Positions 47,036 through 58,141 of a stretch of DNA of 64,000 nucleotides are shown one piece after another; positions within the stretch are counted from its first letter, which is position 1, and the number at the start of each line of letters is the position of its first letter. The notes under the pieces were generated by a model, which did not search any database, was not told where the DNA came from, and worked only from the letters and a program-made list of their open reading frames with translations. A program made the translations under genes and the position numbers. Origin of the DNA: Fluviicola sp. (GTDB taxonomy: Bacteria > Bacteroidota > Bacteroidia > Flavobacteriales_D > Crocinitomicaceae); assembly GCA_002734065.2 (NCBI GenBank), contig NVXU02000058.1, positions 57,877-121,876 on the forward strand. The letters run 5' to 3'.

Positions 47036-49480
47036 TTATCCAACATCTATCGAATTCTCCACTTTCTCCTCCATCAACGCAATTTCCAGCACTTCATTCA
47101 TCTTCTTCACGTAATGAAATTTCAATCCTTTCAAATAAGCGGGTTTAATTTCATCAATGTCCTTCTTATTCTTGTCGCAAAGAATGATTTCTGTGATTTT
47201 TGCTCTTTTGGCAGCGAGAATTTTCTCTTTGATGCCACCAACGGGCAAAACGTCTCCTCTCAATGTGATTTCTCCTGTCATGGCGAGGTTTTTCTTTACT
47301 TTTCTTTGAGAATAAACAGATGCTAACGAGGTTAACATCGTAATTCCTGCACTTGGTCCATCTTTTGGAGTTGCTCCTTCAGGAACGTGAACGTGAATAT
47401 TATGCTTGTCAAAAACTTCTTGCTCCAAACCAATTAAATCACTGTGAGATTTCAAGTATTCCAAAGCGATAATTGCCGATTCTTTCATAACGTCTCCGAG
47501 GTTCCCCGTCAATGTTAACTTGCCTTTACCTTTTGTGATGGAAGACTCAATAAACAGAATATCTCCACCGACACTTGTCCAAGCAAGTCCCGTAACGACA
47601 CCTGCAACATCATTATTATCGTATTTCGTTTTTCCTCGTCCTGCGCCAAGAATGGTGAACAAATCATCAGCTGTTACTTTCACCTCAAACGATTCTTCCA
47701 TGGCAATTTGTCGTGCACGATTACGCACAATTTTCGCAACCATTTTGTCCATTCCACGAACGCCAGACTCACTGGTGTATTCTTCCACCAATTTTTCTAA
47801 GACTTTATCAGCAATGCTAATGTCTTTCTTTTTAATGCCGTGCTCTTTTATTTGCTTTGGCATAAGGTGACGCTTTGCAATTTCAACTTTTTCTTCAACA
47901 GTATAACCATTGACTTCAATCAGTTCCATTCTATCTCGCAACGGTCCTTGAATAGTTGAAAGATTATTTGCTGTAGCAATAAATAGCACACGAGACAAGT
48001 CATAATCAGCCTCAATGTAATTGTCATGAAACTCACTGTTTTGCTCTGGGTCAAGAACCTCAAGTAATGCTGAAGAAGGATCTCCATGATTGCTGCGACC
48101 TAGTTTATCCACTTCATCAAGAACAAAAACGGGGTTACTTTTACCTGCTTTTTTAATGTTTTGGATAACACGACCTGGCATTGCTCCAATGTAGGTTTTT
48201 CTATGACCTCTAATTTCGGATTCATCGTGCAAACCTCCCAAAGACATGCGAATGTATTTTCTGCCCAAAGCTTCTGCAATGGATTTCCCTAAAGATGTTT
48301 TACCAACTCCAGGAGGTCCATAAAAGCAAAGAATGGGAGATTTCATGTTGCCTTTTAGCTTGAGAACAGCCAAATATTCGAGAATTCTCTCTTTTACCTT
48401 CTCTAAACCGTAATGGTCTCGTTCCAGTATTTTTTTTGCTCTATTCAAGTCCAAATTATCCTTAGAATACTCGCCCCAAGGTAATTCTAACATCATTTCT
48501 AGGTAATTCATTTGAACAGAATATTCAGCACCCTGCGGATTCATTCTTCCTAGTTTATCCAGTTCTTTATTAAACAATTCCTTAACAGTAGCATTCCATT
48601 TTTTTTTTGCTCCTCGGCCTTTCATATCAATAACGTCTTGCTCTTGAGGATTTCCACCCAACTCATCCTGAATGGTTCTCATTTGCTGATGCAAGAAATA
48701 CTCTCTTTGTTGCTGATCGATGTCTTTTCTGACCTTGGATTGAATTTCATTGGTCATTTCTAACATCTGAACCTCTAAATTAAGGTGTTCTAAGGCCAGT
48801 ATCACTCTTTTTTTGATGTCCAATTCTTCCAGCATTTCTTGCTTCTTAGCAACATCTGCATTCATGTTTGAAGAAATGAAATTGACCAAAAATGTAGGAC
48901 TGTCAATATTTCCAATGGCAAAAGATGCCTCTGAAGGAATGTTTGGACTTTCTTGAATGATTTGCAAGGCTAAGTCTTTCACAGACTTAAACATTAGCTT
49001 TAATTCTTTGTCTTTTTCATCCACTTTGGTCTCTTCCAACATCTTCACCTTCGACTTCATGTAAGGTTCCGTCTGGATTGGTTGTGTAATTTCAAATCTA
49101 CGTTTCCCTTGAATAATGACTGTTGAACTTCCATCAGGCATTTTTAGCAAACGTATAATTTGTGCAACTGTTCCAATGTTATTCAAATCTGAAAATTCTG
49201 GAGCTTCAACCTCTTGATTTTTTTGGGAAACAACTCCAATAATTTTTGCACCTTTGTTCGCGTCTTGAATTAGCTTAATAGACTTGTCACGCCCAACAGT
49301 AATAGGAATTACAACCCCTGGAAAGAGAACATTATTTCTCAGCGGCAATATTGCCAATTCATCAGGATACTCAGCCTTGTTCATCTTATCCTCTTCATCG
49401 GCCGTAATTAACGGAATAAATTCCGCATCGGCTTCAAGGTTAGAAAAGTCAATAAATTTATTATCTAAAAAATCAGTCAT
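47036..49480 (-). CDS. lon: ATP-dependent protease Lon
   Basis: [32 protein letters not shown]; catalytic [11 protein letters not shown]. Confidence 0.97.
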   Translation of the reverse strand: MTDFLDNKFIDFSNLEADAEFIPLITADEEDKMNKAEYPDELAILPLRNNVLFPGVVIPITVGRDKSIKLIQDANKGAKIIGVVSQKNQEVEAPEFSDLNNIGTVAQIIRLLKMPDGSSTVIIQGKRRFEITQPIQTEPYMKSKVKMLEETKVDEKDKELKLMFKSVKDLALQIIQESPNIPSEASFAIGNIDSPTFLVNFISSNMNADVAKKQEMLEELDIKKRVILALEHLNLEVQMLEMTNEIQSKVRKDIDQQQREYFLHQQMRTIQDELGGNPQEQDVIDMKGRGAKKKWNATVKELFNKELDKLGRMNPQGAEYSVQMNYLEMMLELPWGEYSKDNLDLNRAKKILERDHYGLEKVKERILEYLAVLKLKGNMKSPILCFYGPPGVGKTSLGKSIAEALGRKYIRMSLGGLHDESEIRGHRKTYIGAMPGRVIQNIKKAGKSNPVFVLDEVDKLGRSNHGDPSSALLEVLDPEQNSEFHDNYIEADYDLSRVLFIATANNLSTIQGPLRDRMELIEVNGYTVEEKVEIAKRHLMPKQIKEHGIKKKDISIADKVLEKLVEEYTSESGVRGMDKMVAKIVRNRARQIAMEESFEVKVTADDLFTILGAGRGKTKYDNNDVAGVVTGLAWTSVGGDILFIESSITKGKGKLTLTGNLGDVMKESAIIALEYLKSHSDLIGLEQEVFDKHNIHVHVPEGATPKDGPSAGITMLTSLASVYSQRKVKKNLAMTGEITLRGDVLPVGGIKEKILAAKRAKITEIILCDKNKKDIDEIKPAYLKGLKFHYVKKMNEVLEIALMEEKVENSIDVG

Positions 49481-49642
49481 ATTTAATATTTAAGTCCGTC
49501 AAACTGTCAGCAATTCTTTGTGATTTTTTCATAAAGAGTGCACAATTGCGGTGATATATACAGTTCAAAGGATGTGCCAAGAGTTTGGAACTGCTATATT
49601 GGCAGAAAATGTAACCCTGCTATAGATAGATGCATAAATTTT

Positions 49643-49740
49643 CACAGAGAACCGCAGAGAAGGCGCAGAGGTTCACAGAGTTGAGTAGGTTTTACTCGTA
49701 AGTTGTCCAATGCTCGAAAGCTCCAATGCTCCAATGCTCA
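49643..49740. repeat. Degenerate intergenic repeat words (cacagag/cgcagag and ctccaatg types)
   Basis: cacagagaaccgcagagaaggcgcagaggttcacagag then ccaatgctcgaaagctccaatgctccaatgctc. Confidence 0.65.
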
Positions 49741-49744
49741 TTTT

Positions 49745-50866
49745 TCACAGAGATATATGCTTCAAAATAGCTATTTCTTCTTTCGATAATTCCAATCCTC
49801 TGCGTACCATCATATTGTTAGAACTGACGACTGCCTTGGAAAAATCATAAGCATCTCCGTGCACTCCCCAAGAGAATGACGGAATGTATTTGCTGGGGAA
49901 TTCTGCACCAAAAACATTGCTCGACACACCTACAACGGTTGCCGTATTGAACATGGTATTGATGCCACATTTAGAATGATCTCCCATCACAAGTCCCATA
50001 AATTGTACGTCTGTTTGCTCGATGTGTTTAGTTCTGAAAGAATAAGTCTTCACAAAGCCGTAGTTGTTTTTCAAGTTGGAAGTATTGGTGTCTGCTCCGA
50101 TGTTGCACCATTCTCCAATGAGAGAATTCCCGACAAAACCATCGTGACCTTTGTTAGAATAAGCATAGAAAATGACGTTATTCACCTCGCCTCCGACCTT
50201 GCAAAAAGGACCGATGGTAGTTGCTCCGTAAACCTTTGCTCCGAGCTTTAAGACACTGCTATCAAGCATTGCGAGACCACCTCTGATTATTGAACCTTCC
50301 ATTATTTCGGCATTCTTACCGATGTAAATAGGTCCCTCATTGGTGTTTAGAATGGCTGCTTCTACTTTGGCTCCTTCTTCGAGAAAAATTTTGGAAGAAT
50401 CACCAATAATCGTATTTGTAGGAGACAATTGAACTGACATTCTGCCGTCGGTGATCAAATCGAAATCTTGCGCTAAAACTTCTGCGTTTTTTTGATACAA
50501 CTCCCAGCGATGATTAATAACAGTAGGTTGCTTTCCAGAATAATCTTTCAAAATTTCTCCCGTGCCAGAACGTGCCAACCAAAGTCCATTGATGATTAAT
50601 TCTTCGTTGCCTTTTAATTTAACGACCTCTTTTGCCAATTCTTCGTTGGGAATAACGCAGGCATTGACAACAATCGCTTGACTACTTTGCTGGAATTTAT
50701 CGGACAAATAATCCTCCGTTTCAAAGAAAATTTCTGCATTCGGAACCAACATTTTCCAACGTTCATCATTGGTCAGAATTCCCATTCTTAAGTTACCAAC
50801 AGGACGTGTTAAAGTCAATGGTGCGAAATCAAGATGCTTTTTGTTATCGTGGAGTTGGATTTTCAT
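49745..50866 (-). CDS. GlmU-like sugar nucleotidyltransferase family protein (left-handed beta-helix)
   Basis: Hexapeptide-type region IYIGKNAEIMEGSIIRGGLAMLDSSVLKLGAKVYGATTIGPFCKVGGEV. Confidence 0.82.
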   Translation of the reverse strand: MKIQLHDNKKHLDFAPLTLTRPVGNLRMGILTNDERWKMLVPNAEIFFETEDYLSDKFQQSSQAIVVNACVIPNEELAKEVVKLKGNEELIINGLWLARSGTGEILKDYSGKQPTVINHRWELYQKNAEVLAQDFDLITDGRMSVQLSPTNTIIGDSSKIFLEEGAKVEAAILNTNEGPIYIGKNAEIMEGSIIRGGLAMLDSSVLKLGAKVYGATTIGPFCKVGGEVNNVIFYAYSNKGHDGFVGNSLIGEWCNIGADTNTSNLKNNYGFVKTYSFRTKHIEQTDVQFMGLVMGDHSKCGINTMFNTATVVGVSSNVFGAEFPSKYIPSFSWGVHGDAYDFSKAVVSSNNMMVRRGLELSKEEIAILKHISL

Positions 50867-50878
50867 GAAGCTAAGTTA

Positions 50879-50917
50879 CTGAAGAATTCTGAATTATGGA
50901 TTATGAATTATGAATTA
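50879..50917. repeat. AT-rich heptanucleotide tandem repeat (gaattat-type)
   Basis: ctgaattatggattatgaattatgaattatt. Confidence 0.7.
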
Positions 50918-50976
50918 TTGTGTACCTCCACTAACTCTCTAAAGAACGATAGTCCGTATCTAAAAGCATAGCGTTT

Positions 50977-52482
50977 CTACCCATCTATTTTTCTCTTAGA
51001 AAACATCATCAATCCAAAGAAGGTAATCAATGCATTAACCAGAATTATTTCAAATCCAAATTTGTAAGCGCCTAAAATTCCTAAGGCGATTTCATTTTCT
51101 TCGTAACCTCCGGGAGCACCTGCTGAAAAATACCAAAGCAAAACGGTGGTTAGAATAGAAAACAGGCTCACGAAAGGTATCAATTGGTCTTTGATGTATC
51201 TTTTCGAGATAATTCCGAAGAAAAACAGACCTATTAATGGTCCGTAAGTGAAGCCAGCAAATTTCATCAACAATCCGATTGCTGATTCGTCTGTGTTTCT
51301 GTTCAAAATAATGACCGTTATTATTATCACTGCTGACATGGCAACATGCACTATTTTCCGTGTCGATTCTTTCTTATTCTTATCGAAACCTTCCTCTTCT
51401 ACGCCTAAAAAATCTACAGAGAAAGAGGTTGTTAAGGAGGTCAACGCAGAATCGGCACTGGAATAAGCCGCTGCAATCAACCCCAAAAGAAAGAGAATGC
51501 CAATCACTGGACCTGCAGCATCACTCATCGCCACGGATGAAAATAACAAATCAGATTTCTCATAAGAAATGCCATTCTCCGCCGCATAAATGTACAGAAG
51601 AGCGCCCAAACCTAAAAACACCAAATTGACAGCGACCAAAACGAAAGCCATTGAAATCATGTTCTTTTGCGCATCTTTGATATTCTTACAACTTAAATTC
51701 TTCTGCATCATGTCCTGATCAAGACCTGTCATACCAATTGTGATGAAAATTCCTCCCAAAAAGTGTTTTAAGAAATGATTGCTACTATTAATGTCATCAA
51801 AAAAGAAGATTTTAGAGTAAGAACTGTCTGCAATCGTTGAAACAACTCCAACATTCTCTGATAAATTGAGTGCGTCACTGATAAACCAGACGGTTAGCAA
51901 AACGGAGCCGAGCATGAATGCAGTTTGCAAAGTGTCAGTCCAAACGATGGTTTTAATTCCACCACGATTGGTGTATAACCAGATCAGAATCACTGAAATA
52001 ACGACTGTGAATTCAAAACGAATTCCCCAATCATTGAAAAGAATATCTTGTAAGACATTTGCAACGAGTAATAAGCGCACAGATGCCCCAATAATTCTTG
52101 AAAGCAAGAAAAAAGAAGCTCCCGTTTTATAGGACCAAAATCCAAAGCGTTGTTTGAGGTACTCATAAATGGACGTTAAATTTAAACGGTAATAAATGGG
52201 TAAAAGCACATACGCAACGATAAAATAACCGACTAAATAACCCAGAACGGCTTGCATGTAGCTGAATTGATTGGATTCGTTGCCAACCCATCCCGGAATA
52301 GAAATGAAAGTCACTCCGCTCAAAGACGCGCCAATCATCCCAAAAGATACAATGTACCAAGGAGACTTTCTTTCACCTAAGAAAAAGGAAGAATTGTCTG
52401 CTTTTCGAGAGGTAATGAATGAGATTCCGATAAGTACCAAAAAGTAGAGTATCAGTACGGTAACAATTAATTCTTTGCTCAT
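50977..52482 (-). CDS. Sodium:solute symporter (SSS family)
   Basis: SSFFLGERKSPWYIVSFGMIGASLSGVTFISIPGWVG, many TMs; ATG at 52482 preferred. Confidence 0.93.
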   Translation of the reverse strand: MSKELIVTVLILYFLVLIGISFITSRKADNSSFFLGERKSPWYIVSFGMIGASLSGVTFISIPGWVGNESNQFSYMQAVLGYLVGYFIVAYVLLPIYYRLNLTSIYEYLKQRFGFWSYKTGASFFLLSRIIGASVRLLLVANVLQDILFNDWGIRFEFTVVISVILIWLYTNRGGIKTIVWTDTLQTAFMLGSVLLTVWFISDALNLSENVGVVSTIADSSYSKIFFFDDINSSNHFLKHFLGGIFITIGMTGLDQDMMQKNLSCKNIKDAQKNMISMAFVLVAVNLVFLGLGALLYIYAAENGISYEKSDLLFSSVAMSDAAGPVIGILFLLGLIAAAYSSADSALTSLTTSFSVDFLGVEEEGFDKNKKESTRKIVHVAMSAVIIITVIILNRNTDESAIGLLMKFAGFTYGPLIGLFFFGIISKRYIKDQLIPFVSLFSILTTVLLWYFSAGAPGGYEENEIALGILGAYKFGFEIILVNALITFFGLMMFSKRKIDG

Positions 52483-52694
52483 AGGGTGGTAAAGATAGTA
52501 ATTATATGGTTTGATTTCTAGCCATTGGCTTTTGGCTTGGTCCTGCTTCGAGATACTACTTTCTCTTACAACCAAGTAAAAGACAAAAACACACAATCAT
52601 CTTTTGTTAAACACTGTCACACTAACATTAATTACCTTATCTTTGCAGAAATGTTTTATTCTAAAAAGAACCGAACATAATAAAACCAGATAAT

Positions 52695-53813
52695 ATGAGC
52701 GTGCCTTACGTTAAGTTTGACAATAAAAAAGACCCTGAATTCTATAAAGAATTGAGAAAACGTGTAAATAGCTATTTTACAGATAATAACATCTCTAAAT
52801 ATGCTAATTTGAACATGAAATTGAAGTCTGCTTTCATGCTTTCTCTTTATTTTGTGCCTTTTGTATTGATGCTGACGGGAGTCGTTGATTCTAATTGGGG
52901 AATCATTGGAATGTGGGCAATAATGGGATTTGGCATTTCTGGAATCGGCTTGTCGATAATGCATGACGCGAATCACGGTTCTTATTCTACCAACCAATTT
53001 GTCAATAAGTTAATGGGAGGAACCTTAAATTTCGCAGGAGGATATCCACTCAACTGGATTATTCAGCACAACGTTTTACACCATACGTTTACTAACATTG
53101 AGCATTTCGACGAGGATATTGAAAAGAAAGGTGTGATGCGCTTCACGCCAAATCAAGAGCATAAGTCTATTTTCAAGTTTCAAATTTTTTATGCGCCAAT
53201 TCTTTATGCTGTTTTAACTATTTACTGGGTGCTTTCTAAAGATTTTGAGCAGCTAAACCGTTACGAAAAGCTTGGATTACTGAAAGCCCAAGAGATGAAC
53301 TACAAAAAGGCCTTATTTCAAATAATAATCATGAAAATAGCTTATTTAGCGCTGTTTTTAGTTCTTCCATTGTTCGTTGTCAATGTTCATTGGGGAATTA
53401 TTATCGGTGGTTTTCTAGTGATGCATGCAATCGCTGGATTGGTGTTAGCATTGATTTTTCAATCGGCACATGTTATTGAAGAAACAGAATTCTTTGAAGC
53501 TGACGAGAACAATTCAGTAGAAGAAAATTGGGCAATTTTACAAATGAGAACGACCGCTAATTTCGCGAATGGAAGCACCCTTTTTTCGTGGTACATCGGA
53601 GGATTGAATTACCAAATTGAGCATCACCTCTTCCCTACTGTTTGTCACGTACATTACAGACATATTTCAAAAATTGTGAAAGCAACTGCTGAAGAGTATG
53701 GTGTTCCTTACCATCACCACAAGACCTTTTTAGGTGCTTTGAAAAGCCATTTTACTTTGTTGAATGATCTAGGGACGGGGAAGTATGATAAGAGAGTGAG
53801 AAGTGTGGAGTGA
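52695..53813 (+). CDS. Fatty acid desaturase
   Basis: Histidine boxes HDANHGSY, HNVLHHTFTN, QIEHHLFP. Confidence 0.95.
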   Translation: MSVPYVKFDNKKDPEFYKELRKRVNSYFTDNNISKYANLNMKLKSAFMLSLYFVPFVLMLTGVVDSNWGIIGMWAIMGFGISGIGLSIMHDANHGSYSTNQFVNKLMGGTLNFAGGYPLNWIIQHNVLHHTFTNIEHFDEDIEKKGVMRFTPNQEHKSIFKFQIFYAPILYAVLTIYWVLSKDFEQLNRYEKLGLLKAQEMNYKKALFQIIIMKIAYLALFLVLPLFVVNVHWGIIIGGFLVMHAIAGLVLALIFQSAHVIEETEFFEADENNSVEENWAILQMRTTANFANGSTLFSWYIGGLNYQIEHHLFPTVCHVHYRHISKIVKATAEEYGVPYHHHKTFLGALKSHFTLLNDLGTGKYDKRVRSVE

Positions 53814-53858
53814 TGAGTGTGGAGTGTACCTCGACAGGCTCGGCAACCAGTGTGGAGT
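53796..53858 (+). repeat. Heptad-type gagtgtg repeats running into the desaturase 3' end, interrupted by cctcgacaggctcgg element
   Basis: aagtgtggagtgatgagtgtggagtgtacctcgacaggctcggcaaccagtgtggagtg. Confidence 0.75.
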
Positions 53859-53935
53859 GAAATATAGCACGAATCAGCCTCGTTATACATTATACGCTAT
53901 CCATTAATCCATTAAAACATTATCCGCTAAACAAC

Positions 53936-54640
53936 CTAGCTTATCAACTTCATCAATCCTTCAAATTCTTCTTTGCTAAACGGGCGCATTTGCCCTTTTC
54001 GGAGTCGATTTAACTCAACATTCATTATTCGAACACGTTTTAAGCTTCTTACTTCGTAATTGAGATGCTCACACATCCTTCTAATTTGGCGATTTAAACC
54101 TTGCGTGAGAATGATTTTGAAAGAATAATCATCAACTTTTTCAACAACGCACTTTTTCGTTACGGTTTCTAAAATTGGGATCCCATTGCTCATTTTAGTG
54201 ATGAACCAATCCGTTATTTTCTTATTTACCCCTACGATGTATTCTTTTTCGTGATTATTGCGAGAACGAAGAATTTTGTTGACAATATCACCATCATTGG
54301 TCAGAAAAATCAGTCCTTCGCTTGGCTTATCAAGTCGTCCGATTGGGAAAATTCGCTCTGGGTAATTAATAAAACTAATGATATTCCCTTTGATGGATTG
54401 ATCCGTTGTACAAGTGATTCCGGTAGGTTTATTGAATACGAAATAAAGATTTTCCACCTCTTTGGAAATCACTTTATCGTTGACAGAAATCACATCATTT
54501 TCGGTAACTTTAATACCAAGACCTGCTAATTCTCCATTCACTTTTACGCGACCTTCTTCTATTAATTTGTCAGCGCCTCTTCGAGAACAATGACCTGTCT
54601 CTGCAATCGCTTTATTCAAGCGTTTTGTCTCTAAAGTCAT
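53936..54640 (-). CDS. RsuA/RluB/RluF-family pseudouridine synthase
   Basis: RLNKAIAETGHCSRRGADKLIEEGRVKVNGE (S4), GRLDKPSEGLIFLTNDGD, LTQGLNRQIRRMCEHL; ATG 54640. Confidence 0.93.
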   Translation of the reverse strand: MTLETKRLNKAIAETGHCSRRGADKLIEEGRVKVNGELAGLGIKVTENDVISVNDKVISKEVENLYFVFNKPTGITCTTDQSIKGNIISFINYPERIFPIGRLDKPSEGLIFLTNDGDIVNKILRSRNNHEKEYIVGVNKKITDWFITKMSNGIPILETVTKKCVVEKVDDYSFKIILTQGLNRQIRRMCEHLNYEVRSLKRVRIMNVELNRLRKGQMRPFSKEEFEGLMKLIS

Positions 54641-55587
54641 GCGTCCAACCAATTTAACGAAGGATTATCTTGTAGCAATCGATCTCTTGAAGCCCTTGCT
54701 TTATCTATCCTCTGTGAGTTTGCAACAGAATTAGGATGCAAGCTTTTGTGTTGTAAAGTTGCTTTAATTTGCAGAATTCTATTGGTCAATTCTTGCGTAT
54801 CTGCATCAAAATAGCTCTTTTTAAAAGCCTCCCAGATGTAATTTATCGCCAAAGAATTTGGATGCACCAAGTCTTCGGCATAAAAACGGTAGTCTCTTAG
54901 TTCGTCAATCACAATTTCATAGGCTGGAAAATAGTGACAGTGATTATTCTGTTTAACCAAAGAATGCACCAGTTCAATTAAGCGCGCTTTGCTCTGATTG
55001 TTCTCAATGAGTCCATCTTTCTTATGTCTGACTGGACTAACCGAAAATAAAACTTGAAGATTCGGAAATTGAATCTTCAAATCTTGCAAAAGAGAAGTCC
55101 AAGAATTCTGCATTGATTCGATACTTGCTAATTCTTTCGTGAAGTTGCTTACTTGCTCCTTGTGGCAATTCCCAACCGTTCTATTCAGTTGCTTGTGCGC
55201 GTATTTCCATGCCGTTCCGAAGGTTACAATTAGTAATTTTGCATCGGACAATGATTTTTTAGTCTCTTTTCTTCTCTGGAGAATAATTGTTCTCAATTCT
55301 TGCTCGGATTTTGCGTAAATTTTACTTGAAGAATCCCAACTGAAGAATAAATCGTCTCTTTGCACACTATCCACATTCTCACTGTCGAAAATAGAGGCTT
55401 CTAAAACATTGAGCAAAGCATCTGGATGAAATAAAGTGCCAAAAGGGTTCTCAAAAACACGAAAGCAGACTCCTGCCAACTTGTTCGACATTTCTTCAGA
55501 AAAGCAACTACCAATTGAAACAATAGAGTCGCTATGCACTAATTTTAGTGCACTTGGAGCAGGTTCGAAATTTAATTTGAAATCCAT
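54637..55587 (-). CDS. GSCFA-domain protein
   Basis: VSIGSCFSEEMSNKLAG; VSPVRH; DLVHPNSLAINYIWEAF. Confidence 0.92.
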   Translation of the reverse strand: MDFKLNFEPAPSALKLVHSDSIVSIGSCFSEEMSNKLAGVCFRVFENPFGTLFHPDALLNVLEASIFDSENVDSVQRDDLFFSWDSSSKIYAKSEQELRTIILQRRKETKKSLSDAKLLIVTFGTAWKYAHKQLNRTVGNCHKEQVSNFTKELASIESMQNSWTSLLQDLKIQFPNLQVLFSVSPVRHKKDGLIENNQSKARLIELVHSLVKQNNHCHYFPAYEIVIDELRDYRFYAEDLVHPNSLAINYIWEAFKKSYFDADTQELTNRILQIKATLQHKSLHPNSVANSQRIDKARASRDRLLQDNPSLNWLDA

Positions 55588-57236
55588 TAGTCCATCAAGG
55601 CTTTTGCGTTATCCAAGGCGGCTTGATTAATTTGGTCACCACTCATCAAGCGTGCTGTTTCTTCAATTTTCTCTTGAGAATTGAGCTCTATAACTTGCGA
55701 CATTGCCTTGCCGTTACTAATTTCTTTCACGACTTTTAAATGCTGTCCACCTTTTGCAGCAACTTGCGGAAGATGGGTGATGGCAATAACCTGCATTCCT
55801 GCACCCATTTTCTTCAACGTCTGTCCCATTTTTTGAGCAACATCTCCTGAAACGCCTGTATCAATCTCATCGAAGAGCATTGTTCTTAATTTCACTTTAG
55901 AAGACATTAGACTTTGCAACGCAAGCATCACTCGAGAAAGCTCTCCACCACTCGCAGCCTTATGAACCGGAACTGGCTCCATACCCATATTTGGACTAAA
56001 AAGTATCTCTAAATTGGTATTCCCCGTCGCAGATAATTCATCAGATTGAGAAAGAGAGAAAAGCAAGGTTGTATTCTCTAATTTTAGACCTGCTAACTCT
56101 TTCTTTAGGTCAGTTTCAATCTTTGCTACGGCATTCAAACGCTTGCTGTGTATATTGTTCGCAATTCCCAGTGATTTTGCTTCTTGCTCTTTAACGGATG
56201 CCTTTAATTCTTCAATTTCTATTTTTAACTCCTCAAAACTCGCTGAAGAATTTTTAAGATTTTCTTGCAATTGAACCAATTCTTGCTGAGAATTAATTCT
56301 GTGTTTTTGCAAAATTCTATTGTAAGAATCCATTTGCGCAATCATCTCGTCTAATTTTCTGGGGTCAAATGCTACGGCATTTGCATTTGATTCAGCATCC
56401 TCAATGATATCATTAATTTCGATGGAAATTGCATTGATTCTATCGCTTATGGTTTTCAAACCATGGTCAAAAGAAATACTTTTGGAAAGGCTCGTTTTTA
56501 GTTCGCCCAAACGGTCAACAACACCATTATCTGTTTTCAAAACAGTAATTATTTTTTGAAAAGCTTGTGCAATTTCATCTGCATTCTCCCCTTTCTTTAA
56601 TTCTTGCTGAATGCTTTCATAATCGATTCTTTCTAAGTGTAAAGATGTTAATTCTTGCAATTGAAAAGCGTTGTAATCTGCTTGAGAAATCGATTTTCCC
56701 AATTCATTCTCTTTCGTTTCTAGGAGTTTAACATTCTCTTTGAATTTTAAAAACTGGATTTTGTATGCTTCTGTTTCTTTCGTTAGTTCTGCAAGAATAT
56801 CTAGGACTTTCAACTGAAAAGAGGTCTCTTTTAATTCCAATGTATTGTATTGAGAATGAATGTGAATCAATTGGCTCGAAAACTCTTTCAGTACGTGCAA
56901 TTGTACAGGAGTATCGTTAATAAAAGCCCTTGAACGTCCTTGTTTGTGAATTTCTCTACGAACAATTGCTGTGTCAAAATAATCGAGCTCATTCTCACTA
57001 AAAAATGACTCTAAGCCAAAGCCTTTTATTTTTATTTCCGCTTCTACGGTTGATTTTTCGCTCTTATTTCCAATGACAGAAAAGTTGGCTCTTTCTCCAA
57101 GAATAAGATTCAATGCGTTGAGAAGAATTGATTTTCCAGAGCCTGTTTCTCCAGTTATCACCGTAAAACCAGCTTTAAATTGAATATTAACAGCATCAAT
57201 TAAGACAAAATTCTCTATCCTTAAAGAGGCAATCAT
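55587..57236 (-). CDS. recN: DNA repair protein RecN
   Basis: ITGETGSGKSILLNALNLILGERA, SGGELSRVMLALQS, LFDEIDTGVSGDVAQKMG. Confidence 0.96.
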   Translation of the reverse strand: MIASLRIENFVLIDAVNIQFKAGFTVITGETGSGKSILLNALNLILGERANFSVIGNKSEKSTVEAEIKIKGFGLESFFSENELDYFDTAIVRREIHKQGRSRAFINDTPVQLHVLKEFSSQLIHIHSQYNTLELKETSFQLKVLDILAELTKETEAYKIQFLKFKENVKLLETKENELGKSISQADYNAFQLQELTSLHLERIDYESIQQELKKGENADEIAQAFQKIITVLKTDNGVVDRLGELKTSLSKSISFDHGLKTISDRINAISIEINDIIEDAESNANAVAFDPRKLDEMIAQMDSYNRILQKHRINSQQELVQLQENLKNSSASFEELKIEIEELKASVKEQEAKSLGIANNIHSKRLNAVAKIETDLKKELAGLKLENTTLLFSLSQSDELSATGNTNLEILFSPNMGMEPVPVHKAASGGELSRVMLALQSLMSSKVKLRTMLFDEIDTGVSGDVAQKMGQTLKKMGAGMQVIAITHLPQVAAKGGQHLKVVKEISNGKAMSQVIELNSQEKIEETARLMSGDQINQAALDNAKALMD

Positions 57237-58141
57237 TGCGTGAGAATCTCTTGATACCTAGAAGAATTTGCAGGGTCTATTCTTTTAAGCAAATTAACAA
57301 TGTCATTTTTTTCTCTTGCTTCAGAATCTGCAAATAAATTCTTAATTTCATTTGTTTTCGCTTGAACAAAATTTAATAGATTCACAGAACCAGGTCTTGT
57401 GGAGGTGATTTTAATCAACTTACTTAAAGCGTTAAAGATTCCAGTTTTTCCAGATTTCTTACTATCATATAACAAGTCAATTCCTTTTCTGTGATAAATG
57501 TAGTTGCATTCTCGAAGTGGTGAAAACAACTCGTGCAAGATGTTATCAACCAACCAAAATCTATTTTTACGACCTCTTTCATTCGATTTCCAACCTGGAG
57601 CGCCAGAAGCTTGTGCGTCGGAAACCACTTGCTGTGCCATGGAAAAGTATTTTGTCCCTCCTTTATTAGAGAAAGAATCATAATCCATTCCGAGGATAAA
57701 ATATGCGTAAAACGCAAGCATAGAAGTCAAATTATCCGTGTATTGATTGGGCACATAGATTAAGATTGCGTTTCTAGAATAGGAAAACGCTACATCCTTG
57801 TCTTGGAAGTTAAACATCGTTGTATTGTAGCTAGAATTTAACGCTGGGCGCGAAGATTGCACTTGCATTGAGCCACTAAACGACCCAGCAGAAGTAACTT
57901 TGTCAATTTGAAATTGGATAGTACAATTGATTCTTTCTTCGACCGTGAACTTATCTTTGGTCCATTGCGTATTGTTCATTAGCTCGTAAATGGTATTCTC
58001 CATTTGTTCTAGAACCTCTTTTTCAACGCTTGTCAATTCTAAACGAGCGTCAATAATAACACTCACTTGACAATTTAACTCTTGTGAATTTGACACAAAA
58101 ACTAAATTGAAAATAAACAATAAACTCACTAAAAATTTCAT
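57233..58141 (-). CDS. DUF4835/PorD-like secreted protein
   Basis: Signal peptide; LNCQVSVIIDARLELTSVEKEVLEQMENTIYELMNNTQWTKDKF; conserved coaBC-recN neighbourhood. Confidence 0.85.
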   Translation of the reverse strand: MKFLVSLLFIFNLVFVSNSQELNCQVSVIIDARLELTSVEKEVLEQMENTIYELMNNTQWTKDKFTVEERINCTIQFQIDKVTSAGSFSGSMQVQSSRPALNSSYNTTMFNFQDKDVAFSYSRNAILIYVPNQYTDNLTSMLAFYAYFILGMDYDSFSNKGGTKYFSMAQQVVSDAQASGAPGWKSNERGRKNRFWLVDNILHELFSPLRECNYIYHRKGIDLLYDSKKSGKTGIFNALSKLIKITSTRPGSVNLLNFVQAKTNEIKNLFADSEAREKNDIVNLLKRIDPANSSRYQEILTQ

